A stretch of 6,269 bases of DNA from an uncultured Angelakisella sp. (GCA_937914895.1 CALGIL010000086.1:1-6269); one strand, 5' to 3'; positions 1-6,269 are shown, counted from the first letter of the stretch. The notes: generated by a model from the sequence alone, not told the origin. Program-made: numbers and translations.

Positions 1-13
1 CAGTTTAAAAAAG

Positions 14-42
14 ATGACAATTTTCTCTTTTTTTGTTATAAT
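14..42 (+). promoter_or_regulatory. Sigma-A-type promoter of the transporter operon (extended -10)
   Basis: A perfect TATAAT lies at 37-42, preceded by TG at 34-35, which makes an extended -10 (TGnTATAAT). An ATGACA at 14-19, one mismatch from TTGACA, sits exactly 17 bp upstream. The spacer is nearly all A/T with a long T run, in contrast to the GC-rich genes around it. Transcription should begin near 49-50, giving a leader of about 80 nt before the binding-protein gene. The near-consensus elements predict a strong promoter that would need repression to be off. Confidence 0.85.
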
Positions 43-45
43 GAC

Positions 46-60
46 CACGTCCGGGACGTG
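46..60. promoter_or_regulatory. Candidate operator: perfect 15-bp palindrome over the expected start site
   Basis: CACGTCC at 46-52 and its exact reverse complement GGACGTG at 54-60 flank a single central base at 53. The element begins four bases after the -10 hexamer and covers the predicted transcription start, the usual place for a repressor operator. Bases just outside the palindrome do not continue the symmetry. It does not match a cre site. The regulator cannot be named from the window. A second, shorter inverted repeat (GCAGC at 60-64, GCTGC at 71-75, six-base loop) follows directly and could form a small hairpin in the leader RNA. Confidence 0.55.
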
Positions 61-118
61 CAGCCTAACAGCTGCCATCGCAAGCCCGGATAAAACATTG
101 CATGAGAAGCAAAAAAGT

Positions 119-123
119 GGAGG
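119..123 (+). promoter_or_regulatory. RBS of the solute-binding protein gene
   Basis: GGAGG lies six bases before the ATG at 130. It fixes this start, and the protein then begins directly with a positively charged MKK n-region of a lipoprotein signal peptide. Confidence 0.85.
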
Positions 124-129
124 AAGCGT

Positions 130-1494
130 ATGAAAAAGCATCTCTGTCTGATTCTGTCCGTTTTTCTCGCCATCGGGCTTTTGGCCGGATGCGGCGGAGG
201 CGGCACCGACCAGTCCGGCAGCGCCGCCCCGGGGGGCGAAGAGCATGTTGTCCTGAAAATCTCCCACAACATGGATTTTGTCACCATCCCCGACGCGGTT
301 GTTGCCGCCGCCGACCGCCTGATGGCGCGTTACGCCGCCGAGGGCCGCAACGTAAAAATCGAGTTTGAGAAGGACTACCAGCGCATCGACTGGACCGAGT
401 ACCACAACAACCTGGTTTTTGCCGACAAAAGCGGCGACGCCCCCGACATTTTCTCCCTGGACAGCGACAACATTTTCGGCTTTGTCAAGGCCGGTATGCT
501 CATGGACCTTTCGGAGCTGAAAAGCGACAAGTTTGTGGACGGCATCTTTGAGCATTATACCGTGGACGGAAAAATTTACGGGATGCCCTTTGATATGCCC
601 GTGCGCGTGATGTACTACAACAAGGCCGGCCTTGCCGCCATCGGCTGGACCGAGGAGCAGATTGCCGCGCTGCCCGGGCAGATCGAGCGCGGAGAGTTTA
701 CCTTTGAGCAGTTTATGGACCTGGCCGCCGAGGTGCAGGCCAAAGGCGGCGCCAAATGGGGCCTTGCCCACCGTCCCGGCCGCGGCCCCGACTTCCTGGA
801 TATTCTGCAGGTGCTGGGCGGCAGCTATTATAACGATGAGGGCACCCTGGTCTTTGACGAGGCCGGCCTGACCCGCTTCTTCCAGTTTACCTATGACAAC
901 GCCAACACCACCAAGATCACCCCGCCCGACCTCAACCAGATGGGCTGGGACACCATCAACAAAATGGTGGCCACCGGCGAGGCCTTTGCCTACTACGGCC
1001 CCCTCTACTCCTCCACCTACGTGGCCAATGCCGGCGGCATGACCCCCGCGGAGCTGGTGGAAAGCGTCTCCTTTGCCCTGTTCCCCAAAAGCGAGCAGAA
1101 CGACAAGCCCTTTGCCTCGGTGGCGCCCCAGGGCATGGGCATCAGCTCCCGGACCAAGTACCCCGAGATCTGCATGGACCTCTTTAAGGAGCTGGCCGAC
1201 GGTTCCAGCGAGGAGCTGGCCAAGCATGCCTCCACCATCCTGACCCTGTCCTCGGTCAAGAGCGCCAACGAAAACCCCATACTCACCGAAAACCCGGTGC
1301 TGAAGGAAGTTACCTACATGACCGATTACGGCGTGACCGCCCCCTCCATCGAGGGGCTGAACACCTACACCAGCGAGCTCCACAAGCAGATCGTTCAGCT
1401 GGAGCTGGGACAGATTACCCCCGAGGCGGCTGTCAAAGACATGAAGACCCAGCTGGAACTGAACCTGGACGCGGACTCCATCCTCTTCCAGTAA
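130..1494 (+). CDS. Lipoprotein extracellular solute-binding protein of a CUT1-type ABC importer (UgpB-like by context)
   Basis: This 454-residue protein captures substrate outside the membrane and delivers it to the permease pair encoded next. A lipoprotein signal peptide is clear: MKK, a hydrophobic stretch at about 5-18 and the lipobox LAGC with the lipidated Cys at 21, followed by a Gly/Ser-rich linker. The mature part has the family 1 binding-protein pattern: GDAPDIF at 102-108, a VDGKIYGMPF segment near 145-154, MYYNK at 171-175 and an FAYYGP segment near 286-291. Length is close to E. coli UgpB and MalE-type proteins. The ligand cannot be read from these motifs; glycerol-3-phosphate or a glycerophosphodiester is inferred from the downstream GDPD gene, with an oligosaccharide as the main alternative. 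It is the first gene of the operon and is separated from the permeases by a strong stem-loop. Confidence 0.9.
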   Translation: MKKHLCLILSVFLAIGLLAGCGGGGTDQSGSAAPGGEEHVVLKISHNMDFVTIPDAVVAAADRLMARYAAEGRNVKIEFEKDYQRIDWTEYHNNLVFADKSGDAPDIFSLDSDNIFGFVKAGMLMDLSELKSDKFVDGIFEHYTVDGKIYGMPFDMPVRVMYYNKAGLAAIGWTEEQIAALPGQIERGEFTFEQFMDLAAEVQAKGGAKWGLAHRPGRGPDFLDILQVLGGSYYNDEGTLVFDEAGLTRFFQFTYDNANTTKITPPDLNQMGWDTINKMVATGEAFAYYGPLYSSTYVANAGGMTPAELVESVSFALFPKSEQNDKPFASVAPQGMGISSRTKYPEICMDLFKELADGSSEELAKHASTILTLSSVKSANENPILTENPVLKEVTYMTDYGVTAPSIEGLNTYTSELHKQIVQLELGQITPEAAVKDMKTQLELNLDADSILFQ

Positions 1495-1517
1495 GCGGGC
1501 CCATACAGTCCATTGGC

Positions 1518-1546
1518 GGAAAGCCCACGGTCGCCGTGGGCTTTCC
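1518..1546 (+). other. Intercistronic stem-loop (13-bp perfect stem, TCG loop)
   Basis: The sequence at 1518-1530 is exactly complementary to 1534-1546, with a three-base TCG loop. The stem mixes an A/T-containing base (GGAAAG paired with CTTTCC) with a GC-rich top. It is followed by CCAAATCATTTCC rather than a T run, so it is not a standard intrinsic terminator. It lies 23 bases after the stop of the binding-protein gene and 34 bases before the first permease gene. Such hairpins in transporter operons often protect the 3' end of the binding-protein message or cause partial termination, so that binding protein exceeds permease; that role is inferred here. Confidence 0.8.
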
Positions 1547-1580
1547 CCAAATCATTTCCGTATGAAAGGACGGTGCGGCG

Positions 1581-2465
1581 GTGGGACGCAGGAATGCACA
1601 AGCCTATGCGTTTTTATCCCCTTTTCTGGTCTTTGTCACAGTGCTGTATATTGTGCCGGCAATTGTGACGGTGGCCATGGCCTTTACCAATCTGGATTCC
1701 AGCTTTGTCTGGGAATTTAAAGGCTTTGATAACTTTATCCGTATGTTTAAGGACCCCAACACCCTGGTCGTTGCCCGCAACACGGTGCTGTTTGTGGGGG
1801 TCACCATTGTCTGTGTGGTGCTTTTGGACCTCTTTTTGGCCGTTGTGGTCACTTATTTCATCCAAAACCAGCGGGTGGGCGAATTTTTTAAGGCCGTCCT
1901 TATGATCCCCATGATCACCCCCGCCGTGGTGTATTCGGTGCTGTGGATCTGGGTGCTGGACGCCTCGGGCAGCGGCCTTCTCAACCGCATTGCCGCCGGG
2001 CTGTTTGGGGCCGCCCCCCACAACTGGATCGCCCTTTACCCCTTCCCCGTGGTCATCATCGCCACCGTCCTTACCAGCATGGCCTACGGGACCATTGTGT
2101 TTTCCAGTGCCATCAAAAGCATCCCGGAAAACCAGTTTAAGGCCGCCCGGGTGGATGGCGCCAGCGAGATGTCCATTGTCTTCAGCATCATCCTGCCCAA
2201 CATCCGCTACCACATCAGCTTTATCGCCCTGTGGGAGGCCCTGGGCCTGCTGACCGACTATGTCACCATCCTGCTGATTACCAACGGCGGCCCCGGCATC
2301 CGCTCGGAGGTGTGGGCCCTGTCGGCCTACCACAAGGCCTTTGTGGACCAGCAGTACGGCTTTGGCGCCGCCATTTCGGTGGTGCTTATTGTAGTGGTCA
2401 TGGTCCTTATGCTGCTCATTGCGCGGGCGTCCCGGCGCCAAAACGAAGGGGGTGCCCTCCAATGA
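1581..2465 (+). CDS. ABC transporter permease, MalF/UgpA type
   Basis: This 294-residue inner-membrane protein is one half of the translocation channel. Hydrophobic segments lie roughly at 9-36, 68-93, 104-126, 153-176, 212-234 and 257-282, giving the usual six helices. The cytoplasmic EAA loop that docks on the ATPase is well preserved at about 183-208 (ENQFKAARVDGAS, then IILPNI), with the conserved Gly at 193 and LP at 205-206. NGGPG near 275-279 of the family pattern is also present (LLITNGGPG at about 241-249). The start is a GTG at 1581, supported by GAAAGGA at 1564-1570; no in-frame ATG gives a better N terminus. It is the first permease in the operon, matching the position of ugpA, and its stop overlaps the next start by ATGA. 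Confidence 0.92.
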   Translation: MGRRNAQAYAFLSPFLVFVTVLYIVPAIVTVAMAFTNLDSSFVWEFKGFDNFIRMFKDPNTLVVARNTVLFVGVTIVCVVLLDLFLAVVVTYFIQNQRVGEFFKAVLMIPMITPAVVYSVLWIWVLDASGSGLLNRIAAGLFGAAPHNWIALYPFPVVIIATVLTSMAYGTIVFSSAIKSIPENQFKAARVDGASEMSIVFSIILPNIRYHISFIALWEALGLLTDYVTILLITNGGPGIRSEVWALSAYHKAFVDQQYGFGAAISVVLIVVVMVLMLLIARASRRQNEGGALQ

Positions 2466-3313
2466 AGAAATCCGCCGCCGGCACCCTCCACGACCGCAGG
2501 CGGGAACGCAACGCCATCCTCATCATGATCTTGGTCAGCATTCCCATCCTCTTTATCTATCTGGCCTTTTTCCGCAACGCCTTTCTGGATTCCGCCACGG
2601 GGGAGCTGACCCTTGGCAACTTCCGGTTCCTCACCGGGGAGATCCGCCTTTCCCAGTACACGGTGCCCCCCATGGGCCCCGCCTTTCGCAACTCGGTGGT
2701 CTTTACCGTGGTGGTCACCCTCTGCGAGGTGATTATCAGCTGCATGGCGGGCTATGCCCTGGCCCGGCTGGATTTCCGGGGCAAAAAGGTCATCACCTTT
2801 TCCCTGCTGGCCCTGCGCCTCTTCCCCGGCATGCTGCTGCTCATCGGCGTCCTGTATGTGCTTATGACCCTGAAGCTTGTCAACAGCCTCCAGGGGGTCA
2901 TTTTGGCGGCCATCGCCCTGCGGCTGCCCGGCTCCACCTTTATCATCCGCAACTTCTTCAGCGCCGTGCCCGCGGACATCGAAAATTCCGCCCTGGTGGA
3001 CGGCTGCAACCGCCTGACCGCCTTTTTCCAGGTGGTCATCCACATGGTAAAGCCGGGCATCGCCTCCATCAGCCTGTTTTCCTTTATGAGCGCCTGGTCC
3101 AACTACCTGCTGTTTAACACCCTCATCTTCAACTCCAAGACGCCGGTGCTGGCCACCTACATCCGGGTGCTCAGCCGCAACGACCAGATGATTGCCGACT
3201 ACGGCGTGTTTGCCGCCATGGCGCTCATCTATATGCTGCCGGTGCTGATTTTCTTCTTTATTTCGCAAAAGCAGCTGATGCAGGGCAATATTGGGGGAGG
3301 AAAAGGGATATGA
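2462..3313 (+). CDS. ABC transporter permease, MalG/UgpE type
   Basis: This 283-residue protein is the second channel subunit. The ATG at 2462 overlaps the upstream stop (ATGA) and is preceded by AAGGGGG at 2446-2452; the open frame extends further upstream, but only as a shadow of the preceding gene. A basic N terminus is followed by a membrane helix at about 18-37, an external segment with GNFRFL, and five further hydrophobic segments. AGYALAR at 96-102 and FRGKKV at 105-110 fit the family. The EAA loop at about 171-200 is degenerate: IENSALVDG with Gly at 181, but VKPG where most relatives have an LP pair. The C-terminal tail, SQKQLMQGNIGGGKG, has the typical MalG-type ending. It pairs with the preceding permease. 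Confidence 0.92.
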   Translation: MKKSAAGTLHDRRRERNAILIMILVSIPILFIYLAFFRNAFLDSATGELTLGNFRFLTGEIRLSQYTVPPMGPAFRNSVVFTVVVTLCEVIISCMAGYALARLDFRGKKVITFSLLALRLFPGMLLLIGVLYVLMTLKLVNSLQGVILAAIALRLPGSTFIIRNFFSAVPADIENSALVDGCNRLTAFFQVVIHMVKPGIASISLFSFMSAWSNYLLFNTLIFNSKTPVLATYIRVLSRNDQMIADYGVFAAMALIYMLPVLIFFFISQKQLMQGNIGGGKGI

Positions 3314-4416
3314 TTCGCATTGAAGGACTGCGCAAGGAATTTGACAAGGGCACCGTCGCCCTGGAAAAGCTGGACCTGACCTTTGAGGAGGCCACCTTTG
3401 TGGCCCTGCTGGGCCCCAGCGGCTGCGGCAAAACCACCACCCTCAACTGTGTGGCGGGGCTGCTGGAGCCCACCGAGGGGAAAATCTTTTTTGACGACAG
3501 GGACGTCACGGGGCTGGCCCCCAAGGACCGGAACATCGGCATGGTGTTTCAGTCCTACGCCCTTTACCCCCACATGAAGGTCATTGACAACATCGCCTTC
3601 CCCCTAAAGCAAAAGGGCGTGGATAAAGAAGCCCGCCACCAAAAGGCCCGGGAGACGGCGAAAAAGCTGCAGATTGAGCATCTGCTGGAGCGCAGGCCCG
3701 CCCAGCTTTCCGGCGGGCAGCAGCAGCGGGTGGCCATGGCCCGGGCCCTGGTCAAGGAGCCGAAGATCCTGCTGCTGGACGAGCCCATGTCCAACCTGGA
3801 CGCCCGCCTTAAAATTGAGATCCGGGACGAGATCAAGCGCATCCAGCAGGATTTGGGGCTCACCTCCATCATCGTCACCCACGACCAGGAGGAGGCCATG
3901 GCCATCGCCGATAAAATTGCCATCCTGGACAACGGCCGCATCCAGCAGTTTGACACCCCCGAGGTCCTGTACCACTACCCGATCAACCTGTTTGTGGCAA
4001 ACTTTATGGGCAACCCCCCCATGAACTTCATCGATGCCAGGGTGGAGGGGGACGCCGCTGCCCCCTGTCTTGCGGGCAAGGCCTTCCGCCTGCCCCTCGC
4101 CGGAGAGCTTGCCGCAAAGGCCGCGGGCAGCATGGGCCGCGCCGTCAAAATCGGCGTGCGGCCCCACCAGATTGCGGTGCACGACCAGGCCGCCCCCGGC
4201 AGGGTGCCCATGGGGCTGCAAATTGTGGAAAACCTGGGCAAGGAGCTGATGCTGTCGGGCCTTGTGGGGGAAAACTTTGTCCGAGTCACCCTGGCGGAGG
4301 CCGACGCCGAGCGCTACCGCACCATCCGTCAGGAGGAGGGGGCCGTCCACCTGGAGCTTTTGCACCTGAATATCTTTGACGCCGAAACGGGCCTGAATCT
4401 GGCAATGGAGGGCTGA
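3310..4416 (+). CDS. ugpC: ABC transporter ATP-binding protein, MalK/UgpC (MsmK) type
   Basis: This 368-residue cytoplasmic ATPase powers import. All nucleotide-binding motifs are intact: Walker A GPSGCGKTT at 35-43, Q-loop Gln 81 in FQSYALYPH, signature LSGGQQQR at 133-140, Walker B ILLLDEP at 153-159, D-loop SNLD at 161-164 and switch His 191 in VTHDQEEAM. FMGNPPMNF at 232-240 leads into a C-terminal TOBE/MalK-type regulatory domain (GVRP at 282-285), typical of CUT1 importers. Length is normal for the family. The ATG overlaps the upstream permease stop (ATGA at 3310-3313), with GGAGG at 3296-3300. The UgpC name is the usual family label and also fits the GDPD neighbour; in Gram-positives such ATPases may serve several importers. 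Confidence 0.95.
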   Translation: MIRIEGLRKEFDKGTVALEKLDLTFEEATFVALLGPSGCGKTTTLNCVAGLLEPTEGKIFFDDRDVTGLAPKDRNIGMVFQSYALYPHMKVIDNIAFPLKQKGVDKEARHQKARETAKKLQIEHLLERRPAQLSGGQQQRVAMARALVKEPKILLLDEPMSNLDARLKIEIRDEIKRIQQDLGLTSIIVTHDQEEAMAIADKIAILDNGRIQQFDTPEVLYHYPINLFVANFMGNPPMNFIDARVEGDAAAPCLAGKAFRLPLAGELAAKAAGSMGRAVKIGVRPHQIAVHDQAAPGRVPMGLQIVENLGKELMLSGLVGENFVRVTLAEADAERYRTIRQEEGAVHLELLHLNIFDAETGLNLAMEG

Positions 4417-4418
4417 GG

Positions 4419-5171
4419 ATGAATTTACTGGACAATCTGCGCCAAAACGCGGGAAAGCGCCTCCTCATCGGCGGCCACCAGGGCCACCGGTCCGGGGACG
4501 CGCGGCCCAACACCATCCCCAACTTCCAGCGGGTAACGGACAAGGGGCTTTCCCACATCGAGGTGGACCTGCAGCTGACCGGGGACGGAGAGCTTGTGGT
4601 GTACCACGACCTTGACCTTTCGGAAAAGTCCCCCCTCTCCGGCAGAATCCGCGACTACACCGTGGACCAGCTCAAGGGCTCCTTTGAGATCGACACCCTG
4701 GACGAGGTGCTGGGCTGGTGCTTTCAAAACGACCTGCCCCCCGCCCTGGAGGTAAAATGCCATCTGCTGGAGATGTCCGCCACCATGCCCCTGCTGGCAA
4801 AGCGGCTGGCGGAGCTTTTGAACCGCTACCGGTTTGGGGATTTCGGCTTTGTCTTCAGCACCGACTACCGCACCCTGCGGCAGGTAAAGGAGCTGGCCCC
4901 CCAGACGGCCCTGGGGCTGATTGTCCCCTTTGTGCCCCGGGACCCGGTGCGGCTGATGGAGGAAATGCAGGCCCAAATCTACCTTTGCTACCTGGACAAC
5001 CTAAGCCGGGAGCTGGTGGACGCCCTGCACCGGGGGGGCTATTACGCCGACGGGTCGGTGGTCAACGACGAGGCCCGCCTGCGGCGGGCGCTGGAGCTGG
5101 GCGTGGACCTGGTGGAAAGCGACCTGCCCCAGGACCTGATTTCCTTGTATGGGGGGCTTTGCGGGATATGA
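4419..5171 (+). CDS. Cytoplasmic glycerophosphodiester phosphodiesterase family protein (UgpQ-like)
   Basis: Members of this family cleave glycerophosphodiesters to glycerol-3-phosphate and an alcohol. The 250-residue length matches E. coli UgpQ, and no signal peptide is seen, so it should act on imported substrate. The fold pattern is present: LLIGGHQG at 15-22, NT at 31-32, IEVD at 47-50 (metal ligands Glu 48, Asp 50), YHD at 62-64 (catalytic His 63), TLDEVL at 93-98, LEVK at 110-113 (metal Glu 111), FSTD near 146-149 and GVDLVESDLP toward the C terminus. The spacing from NT to IEVD and from there to HD equals that recalled for UgpQ. Two consensus motifs deviate: HRG reads HQG (an HR follows at 23-24), and PENT reads RPNT. 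The gene starts two bases after the ATPase stop, with its RBS GGAGGG at 4407-4412 inside the ATPase gene. Confidence 0.87.
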   Translation: MNLLDNLRQNAGKRLLIGGHQGHRSGDARPNTIPNFQRVTDKGLSHIEVDLQLTGDGELVVYHDLDLSEKSPLSGRIRDYTVDQLKGSFEIDTLDEVLGWCFQNDLPPALEVKCHLLEMSATMPLLAKRLAELLNRYRFGDFGFVFSTDYRTLRQVKELAPQTALGLIVPFVPRDPVRLMEEMQAQIYLCYLDNLSRELVDALHRGGYYADGSVVNDEARLRRALELGVDLVESDLPQDLISLYGGLCGI

Positions 5172-5917
5172 CGGCAAATTACCACACCCACAGCCGCTGG
5201 TGCCACCACGGCACCGGCGAGCTGGAGGAATATATTCTCCGCGCCCTGGAGGGCGGCCTGCAGGAGCTGGCCATTACCGAGCACGTGCCCCTTTTGGGCG
5301 ACCCGGACCCCCGGCGCATGCAGTACGACGAATTCCCCGCCTTCAACGAGGAGCTGGACCGCCTGGTGGAACAGTACCGGGGAAAGCTCCGTATCATCAA
5401 GGGCTTTGAGTGCGAATACTATCCGGAGATGCTGGATTCCTACCGCAAATTCCGCGAGGAATACGGCTACCGCCTTTTAATTTTGGGCCAGCACCGCAGC
5501 AGCGACCACGTCTGGGACAACTTTGCCCTTACCCAGCCCGGGCAGCTGGCGCGGTATGCCGACGACGTCTGCGCGGGCCTTAGGACCGGGATGTTTGACT
5601 TTCTGGCCCACCCCGATGTGTTCATGGCCGGTTACAAGGTATACGACCGGCACGTCAAAAGCGCCATGGCACAAATTTTTGCTTTGTGCCAGGAGCTGGA
5701 CATCCCGGTGGAGCTGAACGCCAACGGCCAGCATTACAAGCGCAACTACCCCTGTCCCCCGGTCTGGGAGGACGCCAGGGCCTACCGCCTGCGCTGTCTG
5801 GTCAATTCGGACGCCCACACGGTGGACGACCTCCTCTGCCCCAGTGTGGAGGAGTGCGCCGCCCTGGCCGACAGCCTGGGGCTCTGCCGGATTTCCACCC
5901 TTGCCATACGGCCATAG
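5168..5917 (+). CDS. PHP-domain phosphoesterase, HisJ/HisK histidinol-phosphatase family
   Basis: This 249-residue protein has the metal-binding motifs of the PHP superfamily in order: HTH at 6-8, CHHG at 12-15, TEH at 37-39, FECE at 80-83, GQH at 107-109, HPD at 148-150 and SDAH at 214-217. These fit a multinuclear metal centre that hydrolyses phosphoesters. The closest named relatives are histidinol-phosphate phosphatases, but no histidine genes are nearby. The start overlaps the GDPD stop (ATGA at 5168-5171), so the two are probably translationally coupled; only a G run at 5151-5156 serves as a weak RBS. No signal peptide is seen, so it is cytoplasmic. Its place after a GDPD suggests action on glycerol-3-phosphate, the released head group or a related phosphoester; this is inference. 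The longer frame upstream of 5168 is a shadow of the GDPD gene. Confidence 0.88.
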   Translation: MTANYHTHSRWCHHGTGELEEYILRALEGGLQELAITEHVPLLGDPDPRRMQYDEFPAFNEELDRLVEQYRGKLRIIKGFECEYYPEMLDSYRKFREEYGYRLLILGQHRSSDHVWDNFALTQPGQLARYADDVCAGLRTGMFDFLAHPDVFMAGYKVYDRHVKSAMAQIFALCQELDIPVELNANGQHYKRNYPCPPVWEDARAYRLRCLVNSDAHTVDDLLCPSVEECAALADSLGLCRISTLAIRP

Positions 5918-5991
5918 CGCGGGCTTTCCGCCCCCTTTCACACAATCTCCCCCGGTGCTTTATCTTGCACAATCGCTTTTTGACAGCCTGC

Positions 5992-6032
5992 GCCGCCCCC
6001 GGCCTTTGCCGGGGGCGGCCCCTTTTATTCTT
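5992..6032 (+). terminator. Rho-independent terminator at the end of the operon
   Basis: A perfect 12-bp GC stem pairs 5992-6003 with 6008-6019 across a CTTT loop, followed by CCC and a T-rich tail (TTTTATTCTT) at 6023-6032. It lies 74 bases after the PHP stop. The stretch between them, 5918-5991, holds no gene; the only structure noted is a weak GTGC/GCAC inverted repeat. Confidence 0.92.
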
Positions 6033-6059
6033 GTGTTTTCTGCCCATCCCGGTTATAAT
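6031..6059 (+). promoter_or_regulatory. Probable sigma-A-type promoter of the ccdA-like gene
   Basis: A perfect TATAAT lies at 6054-6059. A weak -35 (TTGTGT, half matching the consensus) is at 6031-6036 with a 17-bp spacer, abutting the T tail of the terminator. The expected start is near 6066, leaving a leader of about 54 nt. The -10 is convincing; the -35 is marginal. Confidence 0.6.
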
Positions 6060-6107
6060 CAGTTCTCAAGCCCTTTTCCGGGGCGGAGCAGTCGGCGGCA
6101 TTTTGAG

Positions 6108-6112
6108 GGAGG
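6108..6112 (+). promoter_or_regulatory. RBS selecting a GTG start
   Basis: GGAGG, within the longer GAGGGAGGA, lies seven bases before the GTG at 6120 and supports this codon as the start of the ccdA-like gene. Confidence 0.8.
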
Positions 6113-6119
6113 AATTCAA

Positions 6120-6269
6120 GTGGGCCTTACGGTTGACATCAGCGTACCGGTGCTGACGGTATTTTTGCAGGGGCTGCTCAGCTTCTTTTCCCCCTGCGTT
6201 TTGCCCCTGGTGCCCATGTATGTGGGGTATCTTTCCGGAGGCGCCCGGACCACCGATGAGGACGGCGCC
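6120..6269 (+). CDS. ccdA: CcdA/DsbD-type thiol-disulfide membrane protein, N-terminal fragment (runs off the window)
   Basis: Fifty codons are present from a GTG start. The hydrophobic segment at about 8-38 carries [20 protein letters not shown] at 21-40, the hallmark first helix of CcdA proteins, with the redox-active Cys at 26 in the PC pair. Family members are polytopic proteins that pass reducing power from cytoplasmic thioredoxin to extracytoplasmic thiol proteins, for example in cytochrome c maturation. A polar stretch (ARTTDEDGA) ends the visible part. It has its own promoter and lies beyond a strong terminator, so it is not part of the transporter operon. The second redox Cys and any thioredoxin-like partner would lie outside the window. 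Confidence 0.88.
   Translation, partial: MGLTVDISVPVLTVFLQGLLSFFSPCVLPLVPMYVGYLSGGARTTDEDGA

Noticed and set aside
1..129. Pho box, cre site or riboswitch in the operon leader
   Set aside because: No repeated PhoP/PhoB-type direct repeats, no cre consensus and no known riboswitch core are visible; only 13 bases precede the -35, so upstream activator sites cannot be judged.
1518..1560. Calling the intercistronic hairpin a full terminator
   Set aside because: The stem is strong, but no T run follows; the clear operon continues downstream and no promoter was recognised before the permease gene.
1614..2462. Long antisense open frame opposite the first permease
   Set aside because: Its protein is rich in His, Gly, Asp and Gln with no recognisable domain. 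It mirrors the codon bias of the real gene on the + strand, whose membrane helices and EAA loop are clear.
2327..3268. 313-residue antisense open frame opposite the second permease
   Set aside because: It has the same shadow composition and no domain pattern; the + strand carries an obvious MalG-type permease.
5168..5917. Naming the PHP gene hisJ or hisK
   Set aside because: The motifs fit the family, but the operon context offers no histidine link and PHP proteins of this type have varied substrates.
5980..5985. TTGACA as a -35 element
   Set aside because: No -10 lies at a suitable distance; the place where one should be is the terminator stem.
5686..6156. Open frame running from the PHP gene through the terminator
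   Set aside because: It is out of frame with the PHP gene, crosses a strong intrinsic terminator and the next promoter, and its Gly/Pro/Arg-rich product has no domain pattern.

Overview
The window holds almost all of one six-gene operon on the + strand, followed by the start of an unrelated gene. The strong AGGAGG-type ribosome binding sites, the consensus sigma-A-like promoters, the lipoprotein signal on the solute-binding protein and the GCC/CTG/GAC-rich codon use all point to a GC-rich Gram-positive bacterium, most likely a Clostridia/Oscillospiraceae-type gut Firmicute. This taxonomic placement is inference; no rRNA or marker gene is present.

Layout: (1) 1-129 holds an extended -10 promoter and a perfect 15-bp palindrome over the expected transcription start. 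(2) 130-1494 encodes a lipoprotein solute-binding protein. (3) 1495-1580 holds a 13-bp perfect stem-loop without a U-tract. (4) 1581-4416 encodes two MalF/MalG-type permeases and a MalK/UgpC-type ATPase, joined by ATGA overlaps. (5) 4419-5171 encodes a cytoplasmic glycerophosphodiester phosphodiesterase-family protein. (6) 5168-5917 encodes a PHP-family phosphoesterase of the HisJ/HisK type, again joined by an ATGA overlap. (7) 5992-6032 is a strong intrinsic terminator. (8) 6031-6119 holds a second promoter and RBS. (9) 6120 to the window end is the first 50 codons of a CcdA-type thiol-disulfide membrane protein.

The order binding protein, permease, permease, ATPase, GDPD is that of enterobacterial ugpBAECQ, which imports glycerol-3-phosphate and glycerophosphodiesters and cleaves the latter in the cytoplasm. 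The simplest reading is a ugp-like scavenging operon: capture by the lipoprotein, import through the permease pair driven by the ATPase, hydrolysis by the GDPD, and a further phosphoester step by the PHP enzyme. The PHP step is the unfamiliar part. The GDPD also departs from the family consensus in two active-site motifs, so the true substrate may not be a standard glycerophosphodiester. No regulator gene is in the window.
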